Source: Bradyrhizobium embrapense
GTDB taxonomy: Bacteria; Pseudomonadota; Alphaproteobacteria; Rhizobiales; Xanthobacteraceae
DNA: 64,000 bases
Direction of reading: 5' to 3'
Assembly (NCBI RefSeq): GCF_001189235.2
Contig: NZ_LFIP02000005.1
Span: 372,001-436,000, forward strand
Part shown: piece after piece, positions 18,616 through 26,773 of the stretch
Layout: each line of letters begins with the position of its first letter
How positions within the stretch are numbered: position 1 is the stretch's first letter
Program-made: the position numbers and the translations under genes
Notes under the pieces: model-generated
The model's input: the letters and a program-made list of their open reading frames with translations, nothing else
Databases searched by the model: none
What the model was told of the DNA's origin: nothing

Positions 18616-18726
18616 GGCGGCGTCTCCTGAATTTGGATTTGTTCGCCTATTGAACGAATGTGCGAATTATGCCATGTCTGATTTGGACAGCAAGCGCAAT
18701 TTTTGAACCGTTCAAAGCCGGACCCC
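18616..18726. promoter_or_regulatory. Rieske / IclR divergent promoter with imperfect palindrome
   Basis: The region holds GTTC-N7-GAAC (around 18642-18656, TTGTTCGCCTATTGAACGA), an imperfect inverted repeat of the size IclR regulators bind. The placement suits joint control of the Rieske/GS unit and the regulator. Confidence 0.45.
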
Positions 18727-19512
18727 ATGCCCAAGCTGAAGCGGACCGATCAGGACGAGCGTGCGACGGATTTCGTCGAGGCGCTCGATCGCGGCCTGCG
18801 CCTATTGCAGGTGTTCGGCACTGTCTCGGGTCCGGCGACCTTGAGCGATCTGGCGCGTGCCGCCGATCTGCCGCGCGCCACCGCGCGGCGCATCCTGTTC
18901 ACGCTGGCGCACGGCGGCTTTGTCTCCAGCGACGGCAAGCTGTTCACGCTGACGCCACATGTGCTGACGCTGGCGGGCTCGTTCCTGCAATCCAACCAGG
19001 TGGTGACGGTGCTGCAGCCGGTGCTCGATCGCATCGCCACCGCAGCGCAGGAAATCAGTTCGCTCGCGCTGCTCGACGGCGACGACGTCGTGTTCGTCGC
19101 GCGATCGAGCCCGACGCGGGTGTTCTCCGCTGGTCTCGACATCGGCTACCGGCTGCCGGCGTTCTGCACGTCAGTGGGCCGCGCGATGCTCGGCCGGCTC
19201 GATGATGCCGAACTCGCAGCGCGGCTGAAGGCGATGCGCCGTGATCCCGTGACGCCGCAGACGGTCACCGATCCGAAGCGACTGCTCGCCACCATCATCG
19301 CCGATCGCGCGCAGGGCTACTCGCTGGTCGACCGTGAGGCCGAGCCGCATTTCCGCTCGATCTCGGTGCCGGTGCGCCGTTACGACGGCACCATCGTTGC
19401 CGCCATCAACATGGGTGCGCATGTCGATCGCGTCCCGGCCAGGGAATTGCTCGAGCGCTTCCTGCCGCTGCTGCGCGACGGCGCGGAAGATGTGAAGAGC
19501 CGGTTGTTGTAG
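18727..19512 (+). CDS. IclR-family transcriptional regulator
   Basis: About 261 residues (a TTG eight codons upstream is an alternative start). An N-terminal winged helix (FVEALDRGLRLLQVF ... TLSDLARAADLPRATARRILFTL) is followed by the IclR effector domain (YRLPAFCTSVGRAMLG, GYSLVDREAEPHFRSISVPV, AAINMGAHVDRV). It is close in layout to PcaR/PobR-type regulators of aromatic catabolism. It is divergent from the Rieske gene, its likely target, and convergent with boxR, with which it shares a 6-bp gap. Confidence 0.87.
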   Translation: MPKLKRTDQDERATDFVEALDRGLRLLQVFGTVSGPATLSDLARAADLPRATARRILFTLAHGGFVSSDGKLFTLTPHVLTLAGSFLQSNQVVTVLQPVLDRIATAAQEISSLALLDGDDVVFVARSSPTRVFSAGLDIGYRLPAFCTSVGRAMLGRLDDAELAARLKAMRRDPVTPQTVTDPKRLLATIIADRAQGYSLVDREAEPHFRSISVPVRRYDGTIVAAINMGAHVDRVPARELLERFLPLLRDGAEDVKSRLL

Positions 19513-19518
19513 CGCGTC

Positions 19519-20427
19519 CTACAGCGCCACGCTGCGCAGCCCGAAGCTGCGCGCTTCGTTCTGCAGCACTGGCCGGACCGAATCGATCAGCCGCGTGGCA
19601 GCGGCATCGACCGAGAGTCCGGCGGTGTCGACCACCGCCGAGGCACGCGCATACAGCGGTTCGCGGCTGACCAGGATGTTGCGCAGTTCGGCCATCGCCG
19701 AGCGGTCGTCGGCCATCGGGCGCAGATCGCCCTGGCGGCGGACGCGGGCCATGTGCTCTTCCGGCTCGGCCTTCAGCCAGATCGTGTAGAACGACGACAG
19801 GATCAGGTCGAAGGTCAGCGCCTCCGAGACGATGCCGCCGCCGGTCGCCAGCACCATCAATTCCTTGCGCGCGAGCAGCTGCGTCAGCGCGGCCTGCTCC
19901 ATGCGGCGAAAGCCTTCCTGGCCGTACAGCGCGATGATTTCGGCGACCGACAGGCCGTTCTGGGCTTCGATCTCCTTGTTGAGCTCGACAAAGCTCCAGC
20001 CGATCTTCTTCGCCAGCATCCGGCCGAGCGTGGTCTTGCCGGCGCCGCGCAGGCCGATCAGCGCGATGCCGGAGAACGAGGCGCGGCGCGGCGCCAGCGG
20101 GCTGCTGCCGGCGAGCATGTCCTTGGCCTGCGCGATCTGGTTCGGCGAAGCCTTGCGCAGCAGATCGCGGATCACGGCCCAGTCCGGAACCGGCTCGCTC
20201 GAGGGGATCAGGTCCTCGAGATGCGCGCCCATCGCGCCTGCGACACGGCGCAGCAGCACGATCGAGACATTGCCTTTGCCGCTTTCGAGCTGGGCGATGT
20301 AGCGTTCGGAAATGCCGGAGACCTTGGCCAGCACCTTGCGCGATATGCCGCGCAGCGCGCGCATGGTGCGCACGCGCTGGCCGAGCTGTTCGAGGAAGTC
20401 GGCTTCCGGATCGTTGGCTGCGGTCAT
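19519..20427 (-). CDS. boxR: BoxR/BzdR-type repressor: XRE HTH fused to shikimate-kinase-like domain
   Basis: 302 residues. An N-terminal XRE helix-turn-helix (~15-70, RVRTMRALRGISRKVLAKVSGIS) is joined by a linker to a shikimate-kinase-like domain (~118-290) with Walker A GLRGAGKTT (Lys131) and the conserved RRMEQAAL and ATGGGIV segments. In this family the kinase-like part binds benzoyl-CoA and releases DNA, which derepresses benzoate genes. It is divergent from benzoate-CoA ligase across 140 bp. Good BoxR/BzdR-type sites lie upstream of boxC rather than in this gap. Confidence 0.93.
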   Translation of the reverse strand: MTAANDPEADFLEQLGQRVRTMRALRGISRKVLAKVSGISERYIAQLESGKGNVSIVLLRRVAGAMGAHLEDLIPSSEPVPDWAVIRDLLRKASPNQIAQAKDMLAGSSPLAPRRASFSGIALIGLRGAGKTTLGRMLAKKIGWSFVELNKEIEAQNGLSVAEIIALYGQEGFRRMEQAALTQLLARKELMVLATGGGIVSEALTFDLILSSFYTIWLKAEPEEHMARVRRQGDLRPMADDRSAMAELRNILVSREPLYARASAVVDTAGLSVDAAATRLIDSVRPVLQNEARSFGLRSVAL

Positions 20428-20567
20428 GGTCCCATGCGACGCGAGTTTTCGGAAACATAGTGCCGATAAGGATTGACAGCAAGCCGAGCTGATGGCTTTG
20501 TATGAATTATAATTCTTAAATTCACAGGAGAGGGAAGCGTGGCGCGTCTGGGTCCGAGGAGCGGGTC
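20428..20567. promoter_or_regulatory. boxR / benzoate-CoA ligase divergent promoter
   Basis: 140 bp. It contains TTGACA at 20473-20478, a 12-bp perfect palindrome GAATTATAATTC (20504-20515), and AGGAGAGGGA before the next gene. There is no TGCA tetramer, the core of BzdR/BoxR operators, so direct BoxR binding here is doubtful. Confidence 0.5.
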
Positions 20568-22109
20568 ATGACCTACAACGCAGTCTCCTGGCTGCTCGAC
20601 CGCAATGTCGATGAGGGCCGCGGCGACAAGGTCGTGTTCGACGACACGGTGTCGCAAATCACCTACGGCCAGTTGCAGCAGCAGACCCGCCGGGTCGGCA
20701 ACATGCTGCGCCGGCTCGGCGTCCGCCGCGAGGAGCGGGTCGCGATGATCATGCTGGATACGGTCGATTTTCCGATCGTGTTCCTGGGTGCGATCCGCGC
20801 CGGCGTGGTGCCGGTGCCGCTCAACACGCTGCTGACCGCGGAGCAGTACGCCTACATCCTCGGCGACTGTCGTGCCCGCGTGCTGTTCGTCTCCGAAGCG
20901 CTGCTGCCCGTCGTGAAGGACGTCATCGCGCGCATGCCCGAGCTCGAGCACGTCGTGGTCTCCGGCAAGGATGCGCACGGCCACAAGAAGCTGTCTGACG
21001 AGATCGCGCGCGAGAGCGACGTATTCGCGACCGCACCGACGCACGCCGACGAGCCGGCGTTCTGGCTCTATTCGTCGGGCTCGACCGGCATGCCGAAGGG
21101 CGTGCGCCATCTGCATTCCAATCTGGCCGCGACCGCGGAGACCTATGCGAAACAGGTGCTCGGCATCCGCGAGGATGATGTCGGCTTGTCCGCCGCAAAA
21201 CTGTTCTTCGCCTATGGGCTCGGCAATGCGCTGACCTTCCCGATGTCGGTCGGCGCCTCCACGATCCTGAACTCGGAGCGTCCGACGCCGGCGGTGATGT
21301 TCGCGCTGCTGAACAAATATCATCCCAGCATCTTCTTCGGCGTGCCGACCCTGTTCGCAGCAATGCTGAACGACGAGGCAACCAAGGCGCAGTCCGGCGG
21401 CAATCGCCTGCGCGTCTGCACTTCGGCCGGTGAGGCGCTGCCGGAATCAGTCGGCAATGCCTGGCGCGCGCGGTTCGGCGTCGACATCCTCGACGGCGTC
21501 GGCTCGACCGAGCTGTTGCACATCTTCCTGTCCAACGCGCCCGGCGACATCAAATACGGTTCCTCGGGGCGTCCGGTGCCCGGCTACAAGGTGCGGCTGG
21601 TCAACGAACTCGGGGCCGACGTTGCGGATGGCGAGGTCGGCGAACTCTTGGTGGATGCGCCCTCGGCCGGCGAGAGCTACTGGAACCAGCGCGCCAAGAG
21701 CCGCGCCACCTTCGAGGGCGCGTGGACCCGCACCGGCGACAAGTACACGCGCGATGCCGACGGCCGTTACACCTTCTGCGGCCGCGCCGACGACATGTTC
21801 AAGGTCTCCGGCATCTGGGTCTCGCCATTCGAGGTCGAGAGCGCCCTGATCACCCATCCCGCGGTGCTGGAAGCCGCCGTTGTGCCGGAGGCCGATCCGG
21901 AAGGCTTGCTCAAGCCGAAGGCCTATGTGGTGCTGCGGCCCGAGAGCTCGGCCACCGGCCTGCACGAGGCACTGAAGGAACACGTCAAGCAGAAGATCGG
22001 GCCGTGGAAATATCCGCGCTGGATCGATGTGGTCGACAATCTGCCGAAGACCGCGACGGGGAAGATCCAGCGGTTCAAGTTGCGGGACGGTGAAGGCGCG
22101 AAGCACTGA
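20568..22109 (+). CDS. bclA: Benzoate-CoA ligase
   Basis: 513 residues, AMP-forming. It makes benzoyl-CoA from benzoate, ATP and CoA, feeding the box pathway. P-loop YSSGSTGMPKG (~165), the benzoate-CoA ligase landmark LSAAKLFFAYGLGNALTFP (~205-225), DGVGSTE motif, TGDKY, and the C-terminal catalytic Lys in PKTATGKIQRFKLR. Length matches BadA/BclA. It is divergent from boxR. About 290 bp with a palindromic repeat separate it from the hydrolase gene. Some enzymes of this group also accept fluoro- or amino-benzoates. Confidence 0.92.
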   Translation: MTYNAVSWLLDRNVDEGRGDKVVFDDTVSQITYGQLQQQTRRVGNMLRRLGVRREERVAMIMLDTVDFPIVFLGAIRAGVVPVPLNTLLTAEQYAYILGDCRARVLFVSEALLPVVKDVIARMPELEHVVVSGKDAHGHKKLSDEIARESDVFATAPTHADEPAFWLYSSGSTGMPKGVRHLHSNLAATAETYAKQVLGIREDDVGLSAAKLFFAYGLGNALTFPMSVGASTILNSERPTPAVMFALLNKYHPSIFFGVPTLFAAMLNDEATKAQSGGNRLRVCTSAGEALPESVGNAWRARFGVDILDGVGSTELLHIFLSNAPGDIKYGSSGRPVPGYKVRLVNELGADVADGEVGELLVDAPSAGESYWNQRAKSRATFEGAWTRTGDKYTRDADGRYTFCGRADDMFKVSGIWVSPFEVESALITHPAVLEAAVVPEADPEGLLKPKAYVVLRPESSATGLHEALKEHVKQKIGPWKYPRWIDVVDNLPKTATGKIQRFKLRDGEGAKH

Positions 22110-22140
22110 GGCGTCCGGTGAGCGGCAGGAGTTTCCGTGA

Positions 22141-22360
22141 GGTGAGCACTCTGAGCGGGCTCCCTCCCCCCTTGCGGGGGAGGGTTGGGGAGAGGGGTGA
22201 GCCCCGCGCGCTGACGCCTGAGATCAAGCGCTGCCTCATCAGCAACTCTCGCAACGCCATCGGACAGTGCAGCGCTGTTGCCGCCCAACGTCGCATAGCG
22301 GAGCAAGCGGCACCCCTCTCCCTGCCCCTCCCCCGCAAGGGGGGAGGGAATGAGAGAGCC
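22141..22360. repeat. Composite palindromic repeat element
   Basis: Outer arms of about 45 bases at 22157-22200 (GCTCCCTCCCCCCTTGCGGG...) and 22311-22350 (complement) flank a ~110-base centre. The same design recurs at 55019-55215, and a half copy lies at 2155. It fills the gap between benzoate-CoA ligase and the hydrolase gene, so it looks like an insertion of a non-coding mobile or REP-derived unit into the catabolic cluster. Confidence 0.65.
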
Positions 22361-22400
22361 GTTGTTGCGTCGCTCGCATGTTGAGAGAATGGAGTTTCAT

Positions 22401-23207
22401 ATGACCCTTTCCCCCACAGGCTTCCTCAGCATCGACGGCGCCGAACTCGAATATCGCATGATCGGCCCGTCGCCCGAGTCAGCACCCACCCTCGTGATGC
22501 TGCACGAAGGCCTCGGCTGCGTCGGCCTGTGGGGCGATTTCCCCGAGAAGCTGCAGGCGGCGACCGGCGCCGGCGTGTTCGCCTATTCGCGCGCAGGCTA
22601 CGGCGCCTCGTCACCGGCGAAGCTGCCGCGTCCGGTCGACTACATGCATCGCGAAGCGCTCGACGTGCTGCCGAAGGTTCTGGATCAGATCGGCTTCCGC
22701 CGCGGCCTCTTGGTCGGCCACTCCGACGGCGCGTCGATCGCGGCGATCTATGCCGGCGCGCATCAGGATCATCGCCTGCACGGTCTCGCGCTGCTCGCGC
22801 CGCACTTCATTGTCGAGGACATTTCGGTGAAGTCGATCGCCGAGATCAAGACAGCATATGAGACCACCAACCTGAAAGAGAAGCTCGCGCGCTGGCACAA
22901 GGATGTCGACAACGCCTTCTATGGTTGGAACGACGCCTGGCTCGATCCGGCATTCCGCGACTGGGATATCTCCGACTATCTCGCCTACATCCGCGTGCCG
23001 GTGCTGATCGTGCAGGGCGCGGACGATCAATACGGCACCATGCGCCAGGTCGAGATCGCGCAGGAGGAGTGCTACTGCCCGGTCGATGTCGCGGCCATCC
23101 CAGGCGCCGGCCACTCGCCGCATCGCGAGGCGCCCGCCGTGACACTGGACGCGGTCACCGAATTCGCCAAGGCGGCGCTGCGCGACGACCCTGCTCTGGC
23201 GGCCTGA
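22401..23207 (+). CDS. Alpha/beta hydrolase in the box cluster
   Basis: 268 residues from the ATG at 22401 (GGAG six bases upstream; another ATG is at 22389). The nucleophile elbow GHSDG (~Ser115) lies in LLVGHSDGASIAAIYAG, the oxyanion region HEGLGCVGLW is near residue 33, Asp in IVQGADDQYG and His in GAGHSPHREAP complete the triad. The fold resembles aromatic meta-cleavage and lactone hydrolases. Its place between benzoate-CoA ligase and boxC suggests an ester, thioester or lactone by-product of the pathway, but it is not a standard box gene. Confidence 0.8.
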   Translation: MTLSPTGFLSIDGAELEYRMIGPSPESAPTLVMLHEGLGCVGLWGDFPEKLQAATGAGVFAYSRAGYGASSPAKLPRPVDYMHREALDVLPKVLDQIGFRRGLLVGHSDGASIAAIYAGAHQDHRLHGLALLAPHFIVEDISVKSIAEIKTAYETTNLKEKLARWHKDVDNAFYGWNDAWLDPAFRDWDISDYLAYIRVPVLIVQGADDQYGTMRQVEIAQEECYCPVDVAAIPGAGHSPHREAPAVTLDAVTEFAKAALRDDPALAA

Positions 23208-23265
23208 CCTTTGATGCCGGCGCCAGGCCATTGGCCCAGCGAGCGATTTCGCGAACATGAAACAA

Positions 23266-23321
23266 AATGCATGTTTTTGCGTTTCGAACTAGACGAAGTC
23301 AAAAACATGCATTATTGTGCA
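23266..23321. promoter_or_regulatory. BoxR operator region upstream of boxCB
   Basis: A perfect 14-bp inverted repeat, AATGCATGTTTTTG (23266-23279) and CAAAAACATGCATT (23300-23313), is followed by TGCA-TTATTG-TGCA (23308-23321). TGCA-N6-TGCA is the core described for BzdR/BoxR operators. The sites end 50 bp before the boxC ATG, where a repressor would block transcription. Confidence 0.75.
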
Positions 23322-23371
23322 TAAGGACCTCGACGACGAACCTTCTAACGAACAACAGATAAGGGTGGCCT

Positions 23372-25060
23372 ATGGCTGGTGACGATCGCGTCCTTGCGGG
23401 CGGGGCGAAGTACATCGACTTCCAGACCGAACCGTCGCGCTACCGGCACTGGAAGCTCGACGTCGCCGGCGACGTCGCGACGCTGACCATGGACGTCGAC
23501 GAGAACGCCGGCCTGTTCGAGGGCTATCAGCTCAAGCTGAACTCCTACGACCTCGGCGTCGACATCGAGCTTGCGGATGCCGTGCAGCGGCTGCGCTTCG
23601 AGCATCCCGAGGTCAAGGTCGTGGTGATGCGCTCGGGCAAGAACCGCGTGTTCTGCGCCGGCGCCAACATTCGCATGCTGGCGGGCTCGACCCATGCCCA
23701 CAAGGTCAACTTCTGCAAGTTCACCAACGAGACCCGCAACGGCCTGGAGGATTCCAGCGAGAACTCCGGCCAGAGCTTCATCACCGTCGTCAACGGCACC
23801 GCGGCCGGCGGCGGCTATGAGCTGGCGCTCGCGACCGACCACATCATGATGGCCGATGATGGCGCCGCCGCCGTCGCGCTGCCGGAAGTGCCGCTGCTTG
23901 CGGTGCTGCCGGGCACCGGCGGCCTCACGCGTGTGGTCGACAAGCGCAAGGTGCGCCGCGACCACGCCGACTTCTTCTGCACCATCGAGGAGGGCATCAA
24001 GGGCAAGCGCGCGGTGCAGTGGCGGCTGGTCGACGAGATCGCACCGAACTCCAAGCTCGAGGGCAAGCTCGCCGAGCGCGTCAAGGAATTCGCCGCGAAG
24101 TCGAAGCGCAACGGCGAGGGCCGTGGCATCACGCTGACGCCGCTTCAGCGCACCATCGATGATAGTGCGATCCGCTACGGCTTCGTCAGTGTCGATATCG
24201 ATCGCGCCGCGCGCATCGCCACCATCTCGATCAAGGCGCCGGAAACCACAGCACCGGCCGACATCGACGGCATGATTGGACAGGGGGCTGCGTTCTGGCC
24301 GCTGCAGGTCGCCCGCGAGCTCGACGATGCGATCCTGCATCTGCGCATCAACGAGCTCGAGATCGCGATGCTGGTGTTCAAGAGCCACGGCGACCGTGCC
24401 AATGTCGTGTCCTATGACGCGTTCCTGGAAGCCAACAAGGCGCACTGGCTGGTCAACGAGGTCAGGCATTACTGGAAGCGCGTGCTCAAGCGCATCGACG
24501 TCACCTCGCGCACGCTGGTGACGCTGGTCGAACCCGGCTCCTGCTTCGTCGGCACCCTGGCCGAGCTCGTGTTCGCCGCCGACCGCTCCTACATGCTGAT
24601 CGGCCAGAAGCAGGGCGACAACCGCCCGCCGCCGGCGATCGAGCTGACTGCGATGAACTTCGGCCCCTATCCGATGAGCCATGGCCTGACCCGGCTGCAA
24701 TCGCGTTTCCAGGCCGACCCGTCGGATCTGGAGCGCGCGCAGGGCGCGATCGGCAAAGCGCTCGATGCTGAGGAGGCCGAGGAACTCGGCCTCGTCACCT
24801 TCGCGCTCGACGACATCGACTGGGACGACGAGGTCCGCGTGTTCTTCGAGGAACGCACCTCGTTCTCGCCCGACGGGCTCACCGGCATGGAAGCCAATCT
24901 GCGCTTCGTCGGTCCGGAGACGATGGAATCCAAGATCTTCTCGCGCCTCACCGCGTGGCAGAACTGGATCTTCCAGCGGCCGAACGCGGTCGGCGAGGAC
25001 GGCGCGCTGCGCCGCTACGGCACCGGCCAGAAGGCGCAATTCGACATGACGCGAGTTTAA
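23372..25060 (+). CDS. boxC: BoxC, 2,3-epoxybenzoyl-CoA dihydrolase (ring-opening)
   Basis: 562 residues with two crotonase-fold halves. The first has CAGANIRMLAG (~95) and GTAAGGGYELALATDH (~140). The second has EIAMLVFKSHGDR (~330), a long SRTLVTLVEPGSCFVGTLAEL (~380) and the C-terminal trimer helix. It hydrolyses the ring epoxide of benzoyl-CoA, opening the ring to 3,4-dehydroadipyl-CoA semialdehyde and formate. Length is normal for BoxC. Twelve bases separate it from boxB, so both form one transcript under the BoxR sites upstream. Confidence 0.95.
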   Translation: MAGDDRVLAGGAKYIDFQTEPSRYRHWKLDVAGDVATLTMDVDENAGLFEGYQLKLNSYDLGVDIELADAVQRLRFEHPEVKVVVMRSGKNRVFCAGANIRMLAGSTHAHKVNFCKFTNETRNGLEDSSENSGQSFITVVNGTAAGGGYELALATDHIMMADDGAAAVALPEVPLLAVLPGTGGLTRVVDKRKVRRDHADFFCTIEEGIKGKRAVQWRLVDEIAPNSKLEGKLAERVKEFAAKSKRNGEGRGITLTPLQRTIDDSAIRYGFVSVDIDRAARIATISIKAPETTAPADIDGMIGQGAAFWPLQVARELDDAILHLRINELEIAMLVFKSHGDRANVVSYDAFLEANKAHWLVNEVRHYWKRVLKRIDVTSRTLVTLVEPGSCFVGTLAELVFAADRSYMLIGQKQGDNRPPPAIELTAMNFGPYPMSHGLTRLQSRFQADPSDLERAQGAIGKALDAEEAEELGLVTFALDDIDWDDEVRVFFEERTSFSPDGLTGMEANLRFVGPETMESKIFSRLTAWQNWIFQRPNAVGEDGALRRYGTGQKAQFDMTRV

Positions 25061-25072
25061 GGGAGCACGGCC

Positions 25073-26524
25073 ATGAACATGAATATCATGAACGTCGATT
25101 ACTCGACCAAGATTCCGAACAATGTGAATCTCGCCGAGGACCGCCAGGTGCTGAAGGCGCTGGAAGGCTGGCATCCCGGCTACATGGACTGGTGGAAGGA
25201 CATGGGGCCGGACGGCTTCCAGGAATCGCTGGTCTATCTGCGCACCGCTTATTCGGTCGATCCGCGCGGCTGGGCCAAGTTCGACTATGTACGCATGCCC
25301 GAATATCGCTGGGGCATTTTGCTGGCACCGCAGGAAGAGAACCGCGTCATCCCGTTCGGCGAGGACTACGGCAAGCCGGCCTGGCAGGAAGTCCCCGGCG
25401 AGCATCGCGCCATGCTGCGCCGCCTGATCGTGATCCAGGGCGACACCGAGCCCGCCTCGGTCGAGCAGCAGCGCCATCTCGGCAAGACCGCGCCCTCGCT
25501 CTACGACATGCGCAATCTGTTCCAGGTCAATGTCGAGGAAGGCCGCCATCTCTGGGCGATGGTCTACCTCTTGCAGAAATATTTCGGCCGCGACGGCCGC
25601 GAGGAGGCCGACGATTTGTTGCGCCGCCGTTCGGGCGATGCGGATTCGCCGCGCATGCTCGGCGCCTTCAACGAGGCGACGCCGGACTGGCTGTCGTTCT
25701 TCATGTTCACCTACTTCACCGACCGCGACGGCAAGATGCAGCTGCACTCGCTGGCGCAGTCGGGCTTCGATCCGCTGTCGCGCACCTGCCGCTTCATGCT
25801 GACCGAGGAAGCTCATCACATGTTCGTCGGCGAGACCGGCATCACCCGCGTCGTGCAGCGCACCTGCGATGCGATGAAGGAAGCCGGCATCACCGATCCG
25901 AACGACATCGCCAGGGTCCGCGCGCTCGGCGTCATCGATCTGCCGACCATCCAGAAGAAGCTGAACCTGCACTATTCGCTGTCGCTCGATTTGTTCGGCT
26001 CCGAAGTGTCGACCAATGCGGCGAATGCCTTCAACGCCGGCATCAAGGGCCGCTACAAGGAAACCACGATCGAGGACGACCACCAGCTCAAGAGCTCGAC
26101 CTATCCGGTCATGAAGATGGTGGACGGCCAGATCAAGCTGGTCGACGAGCCGGCGCTGACCGCGCTCAATATGCGGCTGCGCGACGACTACACGCAGGAT
26201 TGCGTCAAGGGCATGCTGCGCTGGAACAAGGTGATCTCCACCGCCGGCATCGACTACAAGCTCGCGGTGCCGCACACCGCCTTCCACCGCCAGATCGGCG
26301 AGTTCAAGGACATCCATGCGACGCCCGACGGTCTATTGATCGACGACGCCACCTGGGCCAGGCGCAAGAACGACTGGCTGCCCTCGGCCGCGGACGGCGA
26401 CTTCATTGCCTCGCTGATGAAGCCGGTGACCGAACCCGGCGAGTTCGCCTCCTGGATCTCGGCGCCCAAGGTCGGCATCGACAATAAACCCGGCGATTTC
26501 GAATATGTGAGAATCGAGAGCTGA
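25073..26524 (+). CDS. boxB: BoxB, benzoyl-CoA 2,3-epoxidase oxygenase component
   Basis: 483 residues, a ferritin-like di-iron protein. Likely iron ligands are Glu126 (GDTEPASV), Glu156/His159 (VEEGRHLW), Asp217 (YFTDRDG) and the EEAHH group at 245-249. It forms benzoyl-CoA 2,3-epoxide with O2 and electrons from BoxA. boxA is not in the window, so the reductase must be encoded elsewhere or replaced. Three ATGs occur within the first six codons and I use the first. A strong terminator follows the gene. Confidence 0.95.
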   Translation: MNMNIMNVDYSTKIPNNVNLAEDRQVLKALEGWHPGYMDWWKDMGPDGFQESLVYLRTAYSVDPRGWAKFDYVRMPEYRWGILLAPQEENRVIPFGEDYGKPAWQEVPGEHRAMLRRLIVIQGDTEPASVEQQRHLGKTAPSLYDMRNLFQVNVEEGRHLWAMVYLLQKYFGRDGREEADDLLRRRSGDADSPRMLGAFNEATPDWLSFFMFTYFTDRDGKMQLHSLAQSGFDPLSRTCRFMLTEEAHHMFVGETGITRVVQRTCDAMKEAGITDPNDIARVRALGVIDLPTIQKKLNLHYSLSLDLFGSEVSTNAANAFNAGIKGRYKETTIEDDHQLKSSTYPVMKMVDGQIKLVDEPALTALNMRLRDDYTQDCVKGMLRWNKVISTAGIDYKLAVPHTAFHRQIGEFKDIHATPDGLLIDDATWARRKNDWLPSAADGDFIASLMKPVTEPGEFASWISAPKVGIDNKPGDFEYVRIES

Positions 26525-26560
26525 TCGCCATCTAGCAGTTCCTCTCCTCCGGGAGGGGCC

Positions 26561-26606
26561 GAAAAGGGGTAAGCCGAGAAGGTCCTGGCTTGCCCCTTTT
26601 CTTTTT
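26561..26606 (+). terminator. Rho-independent terminator after boxB
   Basis: A 15-bp stem, GAAAAGGGGTAAGCC with GGCTTGCCCCTTTTC (one G-U pair), closes an 11-base loop and is followed by TTTTT. It ends the boxC-boxB transcript 36 bases after the stop codon. Confidence 0.85.
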
Positions 26607-26619
26607 GCGTCGTGCGCTC

Positions 26620-26765
26620 ATTCCGTCATCACCCGCGAAAGGCGAAAGCGGGTGATCCAGTATTCCAGGCAGCAGAGCAGGATTGAGGAGCCGCGGCGTA
26701 TTGGATGCCCCGGTCTAGCAGGGGCATGACGGCGTTAGAACGGCGTCTAGGGTCGACTGTCGCGA
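26620..26765. repeat. Dispersed intergenic repeat
   Basis: The sequence GTCATCACCCGCGAAAGGCG... GATCCAGTATTCCAG ... GCGGCGTATTGGAT matches, in the opposite orientation, the element at about 55740-55862. It fills the space between the boxB terminator and the convergent short-chain dehydrogenase gene. Confidence 0.6.
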
Positions 26766-26773
26766 TACCGTAC

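Noticed and set aside
23345..26317. A 990-codon open frame antisense to boxC and boxB
   Set aside because: High GC with strong third-position bias keeps the opposite strand open. The frame has no ribosome site or domain, and boxC/boxB on the plus strand are unmistakable.
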